Assembly (NCBI RefSeq): GCF_000378505.1
Contig: NZ_KB899989.1
Location: forward strand, 62,001 to 126,000
Direction of reading: 5' to 3'
Origin: Modicisalibacter luteus DSM 23508
GTDB lineage: Bacteria; Pseudomonadota; Gammaproteobacteria; Pseudomonadales; Halomonadaceae
DNA length: 64,000 bases
The translations under genes were made by a program, and so were the position numbers. The notes under the pieces are model-generated. The model worked only from the letters and a program-made list of their open reading frames with translations. It ran no database searches and was not told where the DNA came from. Shown here in pieces: positions 38,193 to 46,981 of this stretch (positions are counted from its first letter, which is position 1; each line of letters opens with the position of its first letter).

Positions 38193-39743
38193 ATGCCCCT
38201 GTCCCGTCGTCGCTTCCTATCGCACAGCCTGCATGCCGGTGCCGCCTTCGGTGCCGTCAGTTTGCTTGGCGCCCCGGCAATCGTGCTTGCGGAGTCACGC
38301 CGGCCAGTTATTACCCACGGCATCATGAGCGGCGACATTCAGCCGGGACGCACCATGGTCTGGAGCCGTAGTGACCGCCCCGCGCAGATGATCCTCGAAC
38401 TCGCCGATAATCCGTCGTTCAAGGGAGCTCGGCGCCTGGTTGGCCCCACCGCCCTGCCGGTTGATGACTACACGACCAAACTCGACGTCACCGGACTTGG
38501 GGATATGGAATCCCTGCACTACCGTGTGCGCTATGCCGCACTGGGAGACGAACGTGCCCTGAGTGAACCAGTGATGGGCCGGCTACGCCTGCCACCATCC
38601 CAGTCACGCAATGTACGTTTCGTGTGGTCAGGGGATACTGTCGGCCAAGGTTGGGGCATCAATCCTGACCTGGGCGGAATGCGTATCTATGAGACGATGC
38701 GGCAGGTTCAGCCCGATTTCTTCATCCACTCAGGCGATACCATTTATGCCGATGGCCCGCTACAGGAGAGCGTCACGCTGGAGGATGGGACGACCTGGCG
38801 CAACATCGTGACTCCAGCCAAGGCCAAGGTCGCCGAGACACTGGAAGAGTATCGCGGGCAATACGCCTATAACCTGCTCGACGACAACTTGCGCCGCTTC
38901 AATGCCGAGGTGCCCATGTTCGCCCAGTGGGACGATCATGAGACGGTGAACAACTGGTACCCCGGCGAAGTGCTCGACGATCCGCGCTATACGGAAAAGA
39001 ACGTTTCTCTGCTCAATGCACGCGCACGGCGTGCCTTCATGGACTATATGCCGGTACGACAAACGGCAGATGCCCCGGATCGCCTGTATCGGCGCTTTAC
39101 CTATGGTCCCGACCTGGAGGTCTTTCGCCTCGACATGCGCAGCTATCGGGGTGCCAACTCCGACAACCGGCAGACTGCACCGGGTGGCAGCGCCGCCTTT
39201 CTCGGTGATGCACAATTGCAATGGTTACTGGACGGGCTACGCCAATCCCAAGCGACGTGGAAGATTATCGCCTCCGACATGCCGCTCGGGCTGGTGGTCA
39301 AGGATGGCGAGCGTTACGAGGCGGTAGCCAACGCTGAATCGGGACGGCCCTTGGGACGTGAACAGGAAATCGCTCGCCTGCTGGAGGGCCTGCACAAGGC
39401 CAACGTGCAAAACATCGTCTGGCTGACCGCCGACGTGCACTACACGGCCGCCCACCACTACTCCCCAGAGAGAGCAAGCTTCCAGAATTTCACGCCGTTC
39501 TGGGAGTTCGTCAGCGGTCCTCTCAACGCAGGTACGTTTGGACCTGGAGAGTTGGACGCGACCTTTGGCCCCGAGGCGGTCTTTTACAAGGCACCGCCAC
39601 CGGGACAGGCCAATTTGCCCCCATCGGCAGGATACCAGTTCTTTGGTCAGGTCGATTTTGATGCTGACTCGCGTGAGCTGACAGTGACACTGAAGGACAC
39701 CGCAGGCGCTTCCCTGTTCGAGAAGCGCCTGGCTCCATCTTAA
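38193..39743 (+). CDS. phoD: PhoD-family alkaline phosphatase/phosphodiesterase, Tat-exported
   Basis: 516 residues. Tat signal SRRRFLSHSL plus a hydrophobic stretch ending near ALA (residues 4-34), then the N-terminal PhoD domain (GIMSGDIQPGRTMVWSRSDR) and the metallophosphatase domain: WSGDTVGQG, FIHSGDTIYADGP, QWDDHETVNNWYPGE and WLTADVHYTAAHHYSP. PhoD enzymes release phosphate from mono- and diesters in the periplasm using Ca/Fe. AGGAGG lies just upstream of the ATG. The PhoB half-site array upstream agrees with this function. Confidence 0.92.
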   Translation: MPLSRRRFLSHSLHAGAAFGAVSLLGAPAIVLAESRRPVITHGIMSGDIQPGRTMVWSRSDRPAQMILELADNPSFKGARRLVGPTALPVDDYTTKLDVTGLGDMESLHYRVRYAALGDERALSEPVMGRLRLPPSQSRNVRFVWSGDTVGQGWGINPDLGGMRIYETMRQVQPDFFIHSGDTIYADGPLQESVTLEDGTTWRNIVTPAKAKVAETLEEYRGQYAYNLLDDNLRRFNAEVPMFAQWDDHETVNNWYPGEVLDDPRYTEKNVSLLNARARRAFMDYMPVRQTADAPDRLYRRFTYGPDLEVFRLDMRSYRGANSDNRQTAPGGSAAFLGDAQLQWLLDGLRQSQATWKIIASDMPLGLVVKDGERYEAVANAESGRPLGREQEIARLLEGLHKANVQNIVWLTADVHYTAAHHYSPERASFQNFTPFWEFVSGPLNAGTFGPGELDATFGPEAVFYKAPPPGQANLPPSAGYQFFGQVDFDADSRELTVTLKDTAGASLFEKRLAPS

Positions 39744-39794
39744 TGGAACACTCTATTTAATCGAGATTAAGCTACTGAAAATCATGGTTTTTTC

Positions 39795-39824
39795 TTGACG
39801 AAGCGAAGCGGCTACGACTAAAGT
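39795..39824 (+). promoter_or_regulatory. sigma70 promoter of the CsrB/RsmZ-like RNA
   Basis: TTGACG (39795-39800) and TAAAGT (39819-39824) are separated by 18 bp. The expected start of transcription is about 39831, just before the first hairpin of the RNA. There is no ORF with a ribosome-binding site directly downstream. Confidence 0.65.
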
Positions 39825-39830
39825 AAAAGC

Positions 39831-40018
39831 CACGGTGAGCAGCGGCCATGGAACGGCTGCCAGTTCAGGATTGTGCGCGATCAGGATGATCGAGACATGG
39901 GAATGTAGGCATCGAAGGGCAGGACGCCATCAACGCCAAGGATCCCCAGCAAGGCTTACCGTAATGCAGCACGTAGTACTGCAGGGCCCGGCCAGCAATG
40001 GCCGGGCCTAATTCGTTT
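39831..40018 (+). ncRNA. probable CsrA/RsmA-sequestering small RNA (CsrB/RsmZ type)
   Basis: About 188 nt from a sigma70-like promoter to a strong terminator. Six GGA motifs occur within 93 nt (39850, 39868, 39884, 39900, 39922, 39940), most preceded by A or CA. Several sit in hairpin loops: CGATC-AGGAT-GATCG (39878-39892), ACAT-GGGA-ATGT (39895-39906), GGC-AGGAC-GCC (39918-39928), and ATGGA inside a GCAGC/GCTGC stem (39839-39860). CAGGATG is the CsrB repeat consensus. This is the known layout of RNAs that titrate CsrA/RsmA. No GacA box was found upstream, so control by GacA is open. There are no coding features. Confidence 0.7.
39985..40017 (+). terminator. terminator of the CsrB/RsmZ-like RNA
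   Basis: GGCCCGGCCA (39985-39994) pairs with TGGCCGGGCC (39999-40008) around GCAA, followed by TAATTCGTTT. Confidence 0.85.
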
Positions 40019-40213
40019 GCCTCTCTACTCCACGATTTCCTGCATGCCGGCTGGGGTTTTCCTCGGTGGCGGCTCTAGTCATGCTGTGCCAGTCAAAAAG
40101 CTGGACTTTCTCATCATTAACGTAGGTTAGATTCCTGTCGTCGATTAGCGAGCGTTATTGCTACTCTATCAATGTCAAACGCCTCGCTTACAACAACACG
40201 CAGTGAGAAAATT

Positions 40214-40510
40214 ATGGCCATTTACGCTATCGCCTATGACCTGACCTTACCTCAAGAATACAACGGCTTTTACGAGTGCCTAGAGTCCTATCCTCACGTG
40301 CATGTCATGGACTCTTTCTGGCTGATCCAAGCAGACACCGAATCCGGAGAATTAAGGGATAGCCTGCTGCCATACATAAAAAGGGGAGATTCACTTTTCA
40401 TCAGCCGGATGAGTCAGGACTGGGCGGGTGCCGGTACGCAATGCGGAGACTGGCTCAAGGCGACCGACCGCCTGTGGCACAAGCCGGCCCAGGCATATGC
40501 CGTCAAATAA
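40214..40510 (+). CDS. SinR-family (Cas2-fold-like) small protein
   Basis: 98 residues from ATG 40214. MAIYAIAYDL at the start (a YxIxYDL strand followed by a charged turn), the DSFWLIQAD strand and a central GDSLFISRMSQDWAGAG resemble the small proteins annotated SinR family, whose ferredoxin-like fold is related to Cas2 and VapD nucleases. No cas1, other cas gene or repeat array is nearby, so this is not a CRISPR component. A longer start at 40172 lacks a ribosome-binding site. Function unknown. Confidence 0.6.
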   Translation: MAIYAIAYDLTLPQEYNGFYECLESYPHVHVMDSFWLIQADTESGELRDSLLPYIKRGDSLFISRMSQDWAGAGTQCGDWLKATDRLWHKPAQAYAVK

Positions 40511-40535
40511 CCGCCTCGCCTGCGCTTCGCCTCCC

Positions 40536-40564
40536 TTGACCTGACGGCCACAAACGTCCATACC
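40536..40564 (+). promoter_or_regulatory. possible promoter of the 50-residue ORF
   Basis: TTGACC (40536-40541), 17-bp spacer, CATACC (40559-40564), about 35 bp upstream of the ATG. The -35 is good and the -10 weak. Confidence 0.35.
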
Positions 40565-40598
40565 AAAGGGACATACTTGATGCAGCAAGGAGGTTTGC

Positions 40599-40751
40599 AT
40601 GAAAGGCTTATTTGCAGCAGGTGCCGCCTGGTGGTTAAGGAAATCCGAAAATCGCCAGAAGGCCAAGCGCAAGGGTGAGCAGGCTTGGAACAGCCTTGAT
40701 GAGAAAAACGAACGCGAGCACGCTGACAGTCAAGAGACTCGTCGCAACTAA
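40599..40751 (+). CDS. 50-residue hydrophilic small protein, unknown
   Basis: ATG 40599 is preceded by a near-perfect AAGGAGG at six bases, the strongest argument that this short frame is translated. The N-terminus is small and hydrophobic (MKGLFAAGAAWWL). The rest is highly charged (Lys/Arg then Glu/Asp/Gln), giving an amphipathic helix-like sequence. It ends at a TAA 30 bp before a strong hairpin. I do not recognise the family. Being a stand-alone leaderless-size gene, it could also be a regulatory peptide. Confidence 0.55.
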   Translation: MKGLFAAGAAWWLRKSENRQKAKRKGEQAWNSLDEKNEREHADSQETRRN

Positions 40752-40780
40752 AGCCACAAGGTTGCTTGACGTATCACATA

Positions 40781-40814
40781 AGCGCCCCAGCCGTCTTATG
40801 GCGGCTGGGGCGCT
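40781..40814. terminator. bidirectional terminator between the small ORF and selC
   Basis: AGCGCCCCAGCCG (40781-40793) pairs with CGGCTGGGGCGCT (40802-40814), 13 bp, loop of eight. It lies 25 bp past the selC 3' end on the minus strand and 30 bp past the small ORF on the plus strand. Confidence 0.8.
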
Positions 40815-40838
40815 TTGCGTACGAAATCCAGGCATCAA

Positions 40839-40934
40839 TGGCGGAAGAGCGTGGGAGTCGAACCCACCAGGGACCGCTGGCAGCCCCTACCAGGTTTGAA
40901 GCCTGGCCGCCCCACCGGGGGTCGATCCTCTTCC
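40839..40934 (-). tRNA. selC: selenocysteine tRNA (anticodon TCA)
   Basis: 96 nt including an encoded CCA. The acceptor begins GGAAGAG and pairs with CTCTTCC. The anticodon stem is CCAGG/CCTGG with loop CTTCAAA (anticodon TCA at 40899-40897). The very long variable arm (GGGGCTGCCAGCGGTCCC) and the T-arm GTGGG-TTCGACT-CCCAC follow the E. coli selC plan. The eighth acceptor pair, normally formed in tRNASec, looks like G-G here, and the D-stem has one A-G. The gene lies 16 bp downstream of the selB stop, so it is probably processed from the same transcript. Confidence 0.95.
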
Positions 40935-40950
40935 ACGAGTGCATGTCGTG

Positions 40951-42879
40951 CTAGTCGAACAGGTCATGTCGGCGAATCACATGATCATCACCGACACGTC
41001 GAGTGAACCCGATTCTATCAAAGAATTCAAGGATTTGAATCGCAAGTTTGCGTCCGGTGCCGATACAGTCACGGAAATCCGCAGCACGTGCGGCGCCATG
41101 ACGGGATTCCAGCTCCTTTACAATGCGAGCCAAGGATTCGACCGCTGGGGCCTCGAAGAAGTGATCCTTGCGGACCTGATAGAGCCGCCCAAGACGCGCA
41201 CAGGCCATCAGTGACTGACGCATCACCTGCTCATCAATCCCTTCAGCGGCGGCCATATCACGGACGCGAGGCGGCTCGAACGGCCTGGAAACAATCAACG
41301 GCTGGACTCGCTGCCATAGACGCTCGTCAGCCTCATCCAATGCCGCCTGGTGCCCAGGTAACGCTAGAAACGGTCCATACCGCTCGATCTCGCCTGCCTC
41401 GATCATGGCATTCAACAAGGGGCGGAAAAATGCCCCAGGCAGGCCAGGCATGACCTGCCGACGCAAGCGCTCACGCTCCGTCCCCAGCATGGAAGGCTCA
41501 CTTTCGTGATTGCGCTGCAGTGTCTCGAACGTTCTTGCTTTCAGGCTATCCAGGGCTTGGCGAGAAAAGGCCCTGGCCTGCCCCTGCACCGTGATGACCT
41601 GCCCTCCCAACGCCTCGACTCGTGCCGCCAGGTACTGCTGGTCGATATTGATGTTACGTGCCAGCATGCCGAGATCCAGCCCATCGGGCCACAGCGTCAA
41701 ACCAGTCTCCAGCGGACGGTCAAGGCGATAAGGCTTTCCTGTCTCTGCACATTCGGCCAAGGATGACAACCAGGTCAGTCGCTTGGGAGCACGCTGGCCG
41801 CGCCGCGGGGGGTCTCCATCAAGCACGATGCCGCCACCCAAGGTCGTTTGGCCGCCATGATCGCGAATCACGAAGCGATCGCCCAGGCAGGCGTGCACGG
41901 GCCGGTCCAGAACCAACTGGCCCAGCATTCTGTTACCGGGTTCCAGTCGTTGGCCTTCCAGCAGAGATACGCGCCCGGTCAGCCGCGCCACCCCCAAGTG
42001 AATGTGCACAGGGGTCCAATGCTTGAGTGCCGCCACACTGCCTAGCAGGGTAAGATCGACATCGACCCGCTGCAGCAGTGGTGTGTCCAGCGACTCTGCA
42101 ACCACCCAGCCGCCACGCACGATTGCATCGCGCTCCACCCCGCTGCCCGTCAGGTTGAGGGCCACCCTATCGCCCTGATGGGCCTGTTCGCTTTCGCGAT
42201 GCTGCCGCCGCAAGCTGCGTACTCGGGCGCGTACACCCGACGGTTCAAGGCGCAGCACATCATCCTGCCGCACGGTTCCGCTCAAGGCCGTTCCGGTCAC
42301 GACCAATCCTGCTCCGGTCTTGGTAAAGACACGATCCACCGCCAGACGAAATGCGCCCCAGGCCAGCGTTTCATGACGTTTGGCAGCCTGGGTCCACAGT
42401 GAATCGCGCAAGGCATCAATCCCTTCACCACTGCGGCTCGAGACGCGATATACAGGAGCCTCTGCCAGCGGAGTGGCCTCCAGCAACTGGCGAATGTCTT
42501 CTTCGACCCGATCAAGCCGAGTCGCATCCACCAGATCGCATTTGGTCAGCGCTACCTGTCCCTGCGACAGCCCCAGCAAGGTCAGGATTTGTACATGCTC
42601 GATGGTCTGCGGCATTACGCCATCATCGGCGGCGACCACCAACAACACGCTATCGATGCCCGCGCTACCGGCCAGCATGTTATGAATGAACTTTTCGTGA
42701 CCGGGCACGTCGACGAAGCCGAGTTCAATGTCCGACTCGACCTCGGGATAGGCAAACCCCGCCTCGATGGTCAGCCCACGCGCCTTTTCCTCCTTGAGAC
42801 GATCCGTGTCGACGCCGGTCAGACAGTGGATCAACGCGGTCTTGCCATGGTCGACATGTCCTGCCGTACCGACAATCAT
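40951..42879 (-). CDS. selB: selenocysteine-specific elongation factor SelB
   Basis: GTPase that carries Sec-tRNA to ribosomes stalled at a UGA with a SECIS hairpin. 642 residues: EF-Tu-like GTPase with GHVDHGKT (7-14), DVPGHEKF (57-64) and TKCD (112-115), beta-barrel domains II and III, and C-terminal winged helices (about 390-642) that bind the SECIS RNA. The ATG at 42879 has GGGAGGAG upstream and overlaps the selA stop as ATGA. It ends 16 bp before selC. Confidence 0.96.
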   Translation of the reverse strand: MIVGTAGHVDHGKTALIHCLTGVDTDRLKEEKARGLTIEAGFAYPEVESDIELGFVDVPGHEKFIHNMLAGSAGIDSVLLVVAADDGVMPQTIEHVQILTLLGLSQGQVALTKCDLVDATRLDRVEEDIRQLLEATPLAEAPVYRVSSRSGEGIDALRDSLWTQAAKRHETLAWGAFRLAVDRVFTKTGAGLVVTGTALSGTVRQDDVLRLEPSGVRARVRSLRRQHRESEQAHQGDRVALNLTGSGVERDAIVRGGWVVAESLDTPLLQRVDVDLTLLGSVAALKHWTPVHIHLGVARLTGRVSLLEGQRLEPGNRMLGQLVLDRPVHACLGDRFVIRDHGGQTTLGGGIVLDGDPPRRGQRAPKRLTWLSSLAECAETGKPYRLDRPLETGLTLWPDGLDLGMLARNINIDQQYLAARVEALGGQVITVQGQARAFSRQALDSLKARTFETLQRNHESEPSMLGTERERLRRQVMPGLPGAFFRPLLNAMIEAGEIERYGPFLALPGHQAALDEADERLWQRVQPLIVSRPFEPPRVRDMAAAEGIDEQVMRQSLMACARLGRLYQVRKDHFFEAPAVESLARIVKELESRHGAARAADFRDCIGTGRKLAIQILEFFDRIGFTRRVGDDHVIRRHDLFD

Positions 42880-44342
42880 GTCTCCTCCCTAGTCCGGCTT
42901 GCGATGTAGTGCGACTTGAGTAGTTTGAGCTGGTCCACGAATTGCCGCTCCTGGGCTTCCCCCATCAGGCAACGCAAGTCGAGATGCAGTGCCCCGTCGC
43001 GCAGGCGGCCTATGACCGGCTTCGGCAGGCAACGGAAGGCCATTTCGAGACAGCGCAGCGCTCGCTCGCGCGCCTGGCGCTCTTGCGCCTGAGGCCGCCA
43101 GACCAAGGCACGGCTGGGCAGACGATCGACCGGTAGCGAGCCACTGCCGAGTTGGCTCATGCAGTCCTGCAGCGTCACATCGACATCGTCGAGCAACGTA
43201 CGAACAGAGGGAAGCAGCCTCTCGCCCAAGGCGGCAATGTCGACCTCAGGTCGGGTGAGCATGGCTAAGGCAGGGATGTCGCGCGCGGGTGTATCGCTGT
43301 CGCGGTACACACGCAGCGTCGCCTCGAGTGCAGCCAACATCAACTTGTCGAGCCGCAGCGCTCGCTTCAGCGGGTGTCGCTTGATGCGTTCGATCATCTC
43401 GCGCTTGCCGACGATGATGCCAGCTTGTGGTCCGCCCAGCAGTTTGTCACCACTGAAAGTGACCACATCGGCCCCAGCGGCAATGGTATCGCGCGGCAGG
43501 GCTTCGTAAGGCAGTCCTAGCGCCGCCAGGTCGGTCAGCGCCCCACTGCCCAGGTCGACCAAGAAGGGCACGCCATGCCGATGGGCAATCTCGGCGAGTT
43601 CGTGCTCGGGTACGCTCTTGGTGAAACCGGTGATAGCGTAGTTGGAGGTGTGAGCCTTGACGATCAGCCCGGTCTCGTCGTTGAGCGCCCCTTCAAAATC
43701 ACGTGCGTGGGTGCGGTTGGTCGCGCCGACCTCGTGCAAACTACAGCCTGCCGCCTGCATGATGTCGGGCATGCGAAACGCCCCGCCGATCTCGATCAAT
43801 TCGCCGCGAGAGATGACCGCCTCGCGGCCCGCCCCCAGCGCCCCTAGCGCCAGCACCACCGCCCCAGCGTTATTGTTGACCACGGTGGCGGCCTCGGCTC
43901 CGGTAAGCTCGCAGAGCAGGGACTCGACCAGCGTATCGCGATCTCCGCGCCCGCCGCTCTCCAGGTCGTACTCCAGGGCAATCGGATGACGCGCTGCCTC
44001 AGCCATGGCCTCGATGGCCGGCTCGGGCAATGGCGAACGCCCCAGGTTGGTATGAATCACCGTACCGGTCAGGTTGAAGACGGCGCGGCTGTTGGGCTGG
44101 GTCAGGGTGTCGAGGCGGGACACGCAGCGCTGTACGAGATCGCCGAACTCGATAGGCAACGAGTCGGCATCCAGCGCCTGATTCTGCAATCGCCGGCGCG
44201 CATCATCCAGCGTTTCGCGTACGGAACGACGCACCAGTGAACGGCTGTGTCGCTTGAGGGTATCTTGCAGGCTTGGGTCGGCCATCAAGGCGTCAACGGC
44301 AGGCAAGCGGCGTCTAACGTCCATTGTCGTGTTCATGTCCAT
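42876..44342 (-). CDS. selA: L-seryl-tRNA(Sec) selenium transferase SelA
   Basis: PLP-dependent decamer converting Ser-tRNASec to Sec-tRNASec with selenophosphate. 488 residues, slightly longer than E. coli SelA. Signature stretches are [17 protein letters not shown] (90-106), [15 protein letters not shown] (about 122-136), [12 protein letters not shown] and the PLP lysine Lys300 in [13 protein letters not shown]. The ATG at 44342 lacks a clear ribosome-binding site; Met3 or Met7 are alternatives. It lies 88 bp downstream of fdhE and is coupled to selB. Confidence 0.96.
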   Translation of the reverse strand: MDMNTTMDVRRRLPAVDALMADPSLQDTLKRHSRSLVRRSVRETLDDARRRLQNQALDADSLPIEFGDLVQRCVSRLDTLTQPNSRAVFNLTGTVIHTNLGRSPLPEPAIEAMAEAARHPIALEYDLESGGRGDRDTLVESLLCELTGAEAATVVNNNAGAVVLALGALGAGREAVISRGELIEIGGAFRMPDIMQAAGCSLHEVGATNRTHARDFEGALNDETGLIVKAHTSNYAITGFTKSVPEHELAEIAHRHGVPFLVDLGSGALTDLAALGLPYEALPRDTIAAGADVVTFSGDKLLGGPQAGIIVGKREMIERIKRHPLKRALRLDKLMLAALEATLRVYRDSDTPARDIPALAMLTRPEVDIAALGERLLPSVRTLLDDVDVTLQDCMSQLGSGSLPVDRLPSRALVWRPQAQERQARERALRCLEMAFRCLPKPVIGRLRDGALHLDLRCLMGEAQERQFVDQLKLLKSHYIASRTREET

Positions 44343-44430
44343 GCCAAAAAAGCGTTATGGGCTATCGCACTTAGCCCGGTTAAGCCCTATGGCATAGCAT
44401 GATCGACAGCCTGCCGTCCACGCCGACGGT

Positions 44431-45357
44431 TCAGTCGCCGACAATGAGCAGCGGGTTGTAACCACTACGCTGGAAGGTGCCGTCTTCGCCAAGCGAGAGG
44501 TCCAGCGCCAGGCTCGCCAGGTCATCGGCCACTGCTTCGAGACGGGCGTCGATCTCCCGCGGCATGATCTTGAGATAGCTGTGGCAGTCGCCACAGGTTT
44601 CCGCCTGAACAGGCAGCCAAGGATTACCCTCCTCGTCCTCCAGGCTCAGGTATTCCAGCTTGCCCGTCTGATCACACACACTGCAGCGTGCACGCTCAAG
44701 GTACCACTGGGTGGCACACAGTCCGCACTGCAGATAGCGAGCCCCGCGATACTCCGGGGCATTCTGAATGACACTTGCCACCGGCGCCGAGCCACAGCAT
44801 GGACAGATCGATCTCGCCTCGGCCGGCGGGCGCTTCGGCACATCCGGCAACACCTCTACCAGGCGCACCCAGGCTACCTGCAACGCCGCAGCCAGCAAGG
44901 GCATGACACCCCGATCCTCTTCGGGGCCGGGCTGTCCGTCCAGCAGTGCCACGACCAGACTATCCCTTTCCTCGCTGGGCATGTTTCGCAAACGCTCGAT
45001 CAGGGGGCGCTGTGCTTCTCCGACATGAAGGTCCAGCGCGTCGAGCAATACGCTCAGCTCGCCTTGCAGGTCGACGTCACGACGCAGGGCATCGACGCTT
45101 AGGGGAGCCATTCCATGCTCCAACGCCAAGGTGAATGCCTCGGGTTCGGGCTTCCAGGCCGGCACCCCCTGCTCCAAGGCGGCCTGCTGAGCCTGGGCAA
45201 CCTGTGCCATGAAGGCGAGAAAGTCGCTCAGCGCCTCTACTCGACCGGCGAGGTCTCGCAGGCGCTGAGCCCGGGCAGCGAAAACATCGCGCCCGGGAAG
45301 CAAAACCGCCGGAGGGTCCATGACCCCCTCCGGCGCACTACCGTATGCATGATTCAC
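44431..45357 (-). CDS. fdhE: formate dehydrogenase accessory protein FdhE
   Basis: 308 residues. Zinc-rubredoxin-like protein required for active respiratory formate dehydrogenase. Four CxxC motifs are visible: CPCCG, CGLC, CSVC and CGDC (about residues 193-270), followed by YLKIMPREIDARLEAVADDLASL, the family C-terminus. The start is given as GTG 45357 with weak GGGTGAT; an ATG at codon 13 (45321) has a strong GGAGGGGG and may be the true start. It is 17 bp downstream of fdoI. Confidence 0.92.
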   Translation of the reverse strand: MNHAYGSAPEGVMDPPAVLLPGRDVFAARAQRLRDLAGRVEALSDFLAFMAQVAQAQQAALEQGVPAWKPEPEAFTLALEHGMAPLSVDALRRDVDLQGELSVLLDALDLHVGEAQRPLIERLRNMPSEERDSLVVALLDGQPGPEEDRGVMPLLAAALQVAWVRLVEVLPDVPKRPPAEARSICPCCGSAPVASVIQNAPEYRGARYLQCGLCATQWYLERARCSVCDQTGKLEYLSLEDEEGNPWLPVQAETCGDCHSYLKIMPREIDARLEAVADDLASLALDLSLGEDGTFQRSGYNPLLIVGD

Positions 45358-45374
45358 ATCATCACCCTAAGAAA

Positions 45375-46055
45375 TTATTGTGGGCGGGCAGAGGAGTCAT
45401 CCTTGGCCGCCGGTTGCTGTTTGCGCTCCTTCATCACCTCGTCGTACCACAGGCTGTGATGATGCTTGGCCCACGCCTTGCTGACCCGCCCCTGGACCAT
45501 GGCCCGGATGGAGCCCTTGACCCAGATCCCCGAGTAGATATGGATGACCAGGGTAATGATGGCCAGGAAGGCAGTGTAGGCATGGACCATCACGGAGAAA
45601 CGCAGCAGCCAGATAGGCATGCCTTCCGCGAAGTAGGGCCGCCAAATGATGATTCCCGTGACCAGCAGGATCGGCACGCACCCCAGCATGATCCAGTAGA
45701 CCAGCTTCTGACCGGCGTTGTTCTTGCCCACCGGCGGGAGTCGCTCGTCACGGTTGCTGAGTACGTCGTTGATCTGTTTGAGCCACTGAATATCATAGCG
45801 CTTGATTAGACTGTCCTTGAACAGTGGAATGGCCAGCAGCACGAAGAAGAGTGTCATGAACACCCCGATGAAGGGGTGCCAGGCACGTGTCATGATCGGC
45901 CCGCCGAACAGGCCGGTCAGGGACCAGAAGAACGGATGGAACAGCGCAAGTCCACTCAACACCAGCAGCACGAAGCTGATGGCCACGGTCCAATGGTTGA
46001 GGCGGGTCCACCAGCGGTAGCGGAGAATGCCCCGTTCACGGTTGGAGTGACTCAT
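45375..46055 (-). CDS. fdoI: formate dehydrogenase cytochrome b556 (gamma) subunit
   Basis: 226 residues with four membrane helices. It anchors the complex and passes electrons from FdoH to quinone through two hemes b. Candidate heme ligands are the His residues in LNHW (near 20), AWHPFIG, MVHAYTAF and VIHIYSG. The ATG at 46055 has GAGGAGG upstream and overlaps the fdoH stop by one base (TGATG); a GTG one codon earlier is less likely. Naming fdoI rather than fdnI is arbitrary. Confidence 0.93.
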   Translation of the reverse strand: MSHSNRERGILRYRWWTRLNHWTVAISFVLLVLSGLALFHPFFWSLTGLFGGPIMTRAWHPFIGVFMTLFFVLLAIPLFKDSLIKRYDIQWLKQINDVLSNRDERLPPVGKNNAGQKLVYWIMLGCVPILLVTGIIIWRPYFAEGMPIWLLRFSVMVHAYTAFLAIITLVIHIYSGIWVKGSIRAMVQGRVSKAWAKHHHSLWYDEVMKERKQQPAAKDDSSARPQ

Positions 46056-46972
46056 CACTTATCCTCCTCTCTGGCCTCGGAGGCCTTCTCTTCGTCAGGA
46101 TCATCCTCCGGCTCTTCCTTGGGCCCCTTGGTGGCGTAATGGAAGAACCCGGACAATGCGGCAAGCCCGATAGCCGCCGACATCAGCGGCTTGGTTACGC
46201 CCTTCCAGGCATCCACCATTGGGCTGATACGCGGATCTTCCGGCAAGCCACCATAGATTTCCGGCTTGTCGGCGTGCTGTAGCACATAGATGACGTGCGT
46301 ACCCCCTACCCCGGCAGGATCATAGATACCGGCCTTTTCGTAGCCGCGCCCTTTGAGGAAGTCGGTGCGTGCCGCGGCCAGCTCGTGCATGTCCTCGCGC
46401 GTTCCGAACATGATCGAGCCGGTCGGGCATGACTTGACGCAGGCCGGCTCCAGGCCATGGAAGACCCGGTCGGAGCACAACGTGCATTTGTAGGCCTTCT
46501 CGTCCTTCTTCGAGATACGCGGAATGTCGAACGGGCACCCTGCCACACAGTAGCCGCAACCGATGCAATGCTCGGAATTGAAGTCGACGATACCGTTGGC
46601 ATACTTGACGATAGCGCCGGGAGCCGGGCAGGCCTCCAGACAGCCCGGCTCCTCGCAGTGCATGCAGTTGTCCTTGCGGATCAGCCACTCCAGATTGCCC
46701 TGCTCGTCCTCGTACTCGTTGAAGCGCATCACTTCCCAGGTTTCGGGAGTGAGGTCCATCGGGTTGTCGTAGACGCCGACACATTCCCCTACATCATCGC
46801 GCAGGTCATTCCATTCCGAGCACGCGACCTGACATGCCTTGCAGCCGATGCAGCGCGACACGTCAATCAGCTTGGTGACTTCCTCGACACCACCATGTCG
46901 CACCTGGGGAGACGGTTCGGTCGTCGCCGAACGCGCCACGATGTTTTGCAGATTGATCTGATCGCCTCGCAT
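46055..46972 (-). CDS. fdoH: formate dehydrogenase iron-sulfur (beta) subunit
   Basis: 305 residues with four ferredoxin-type [4Fe-4S] motifs, beginning [15 protein letters not shown] (near 41), then [26 protein letters not shown] and CTLCSDRV with CVKSCP. A C-terminal single helix (about 262-280, [16 protein letters not shown]) anchors it in the membrane. The last 25 residues are extremely acidic. The ATG at 46972 has GGAGG upstream and follows fdoG by 9 bp. Confidence 0.96.
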   Translation of the reverse strand: MRGDQINLQNIVARSATTEPSPQVRHGGVEEVTKLIDVSRCIGCKACQVACSEWNDLRDDVGECVGVYDNPMDLTPETWEVMRFNEYEDEQGNLEWLIRKDNCMHCEEPGCLEACPAPGAIVKYANGIVDFNSEHCIGCGYCVAGCPFDIPRISKKDEKAYKCTLCSDRVFHGLEPACVKSCPTGSIMFGTREDMHELAAARTDFLKGRGYEKAGIYDPAGVGGTHVIYVLQHADKPEIYGGLPEDPRISPMVDAWKGVTKPLMSAAIGLAALSGFFHYATKGPKEEPEDDPDEEKASEAREEDK

Positions 46973-46981
46973 AGCGCCTCC

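Noticed and set aside
39764-39779. 16-bp exact repeat AGATTAAGCTACTGAA shared with 52181-52196
   Set aside because: A single 16-mer match is close to what chance gives in a 64-kb window compared with itself; the two contexts (upstream of the RNA promoter, upstream of ycjX) do not clearly agree.
40214-40510. Cas2 as part of a CRISPR-Cas locus
   Set aside because: No cas1 or effector genes and no direct-repeat array anywhere in the window.
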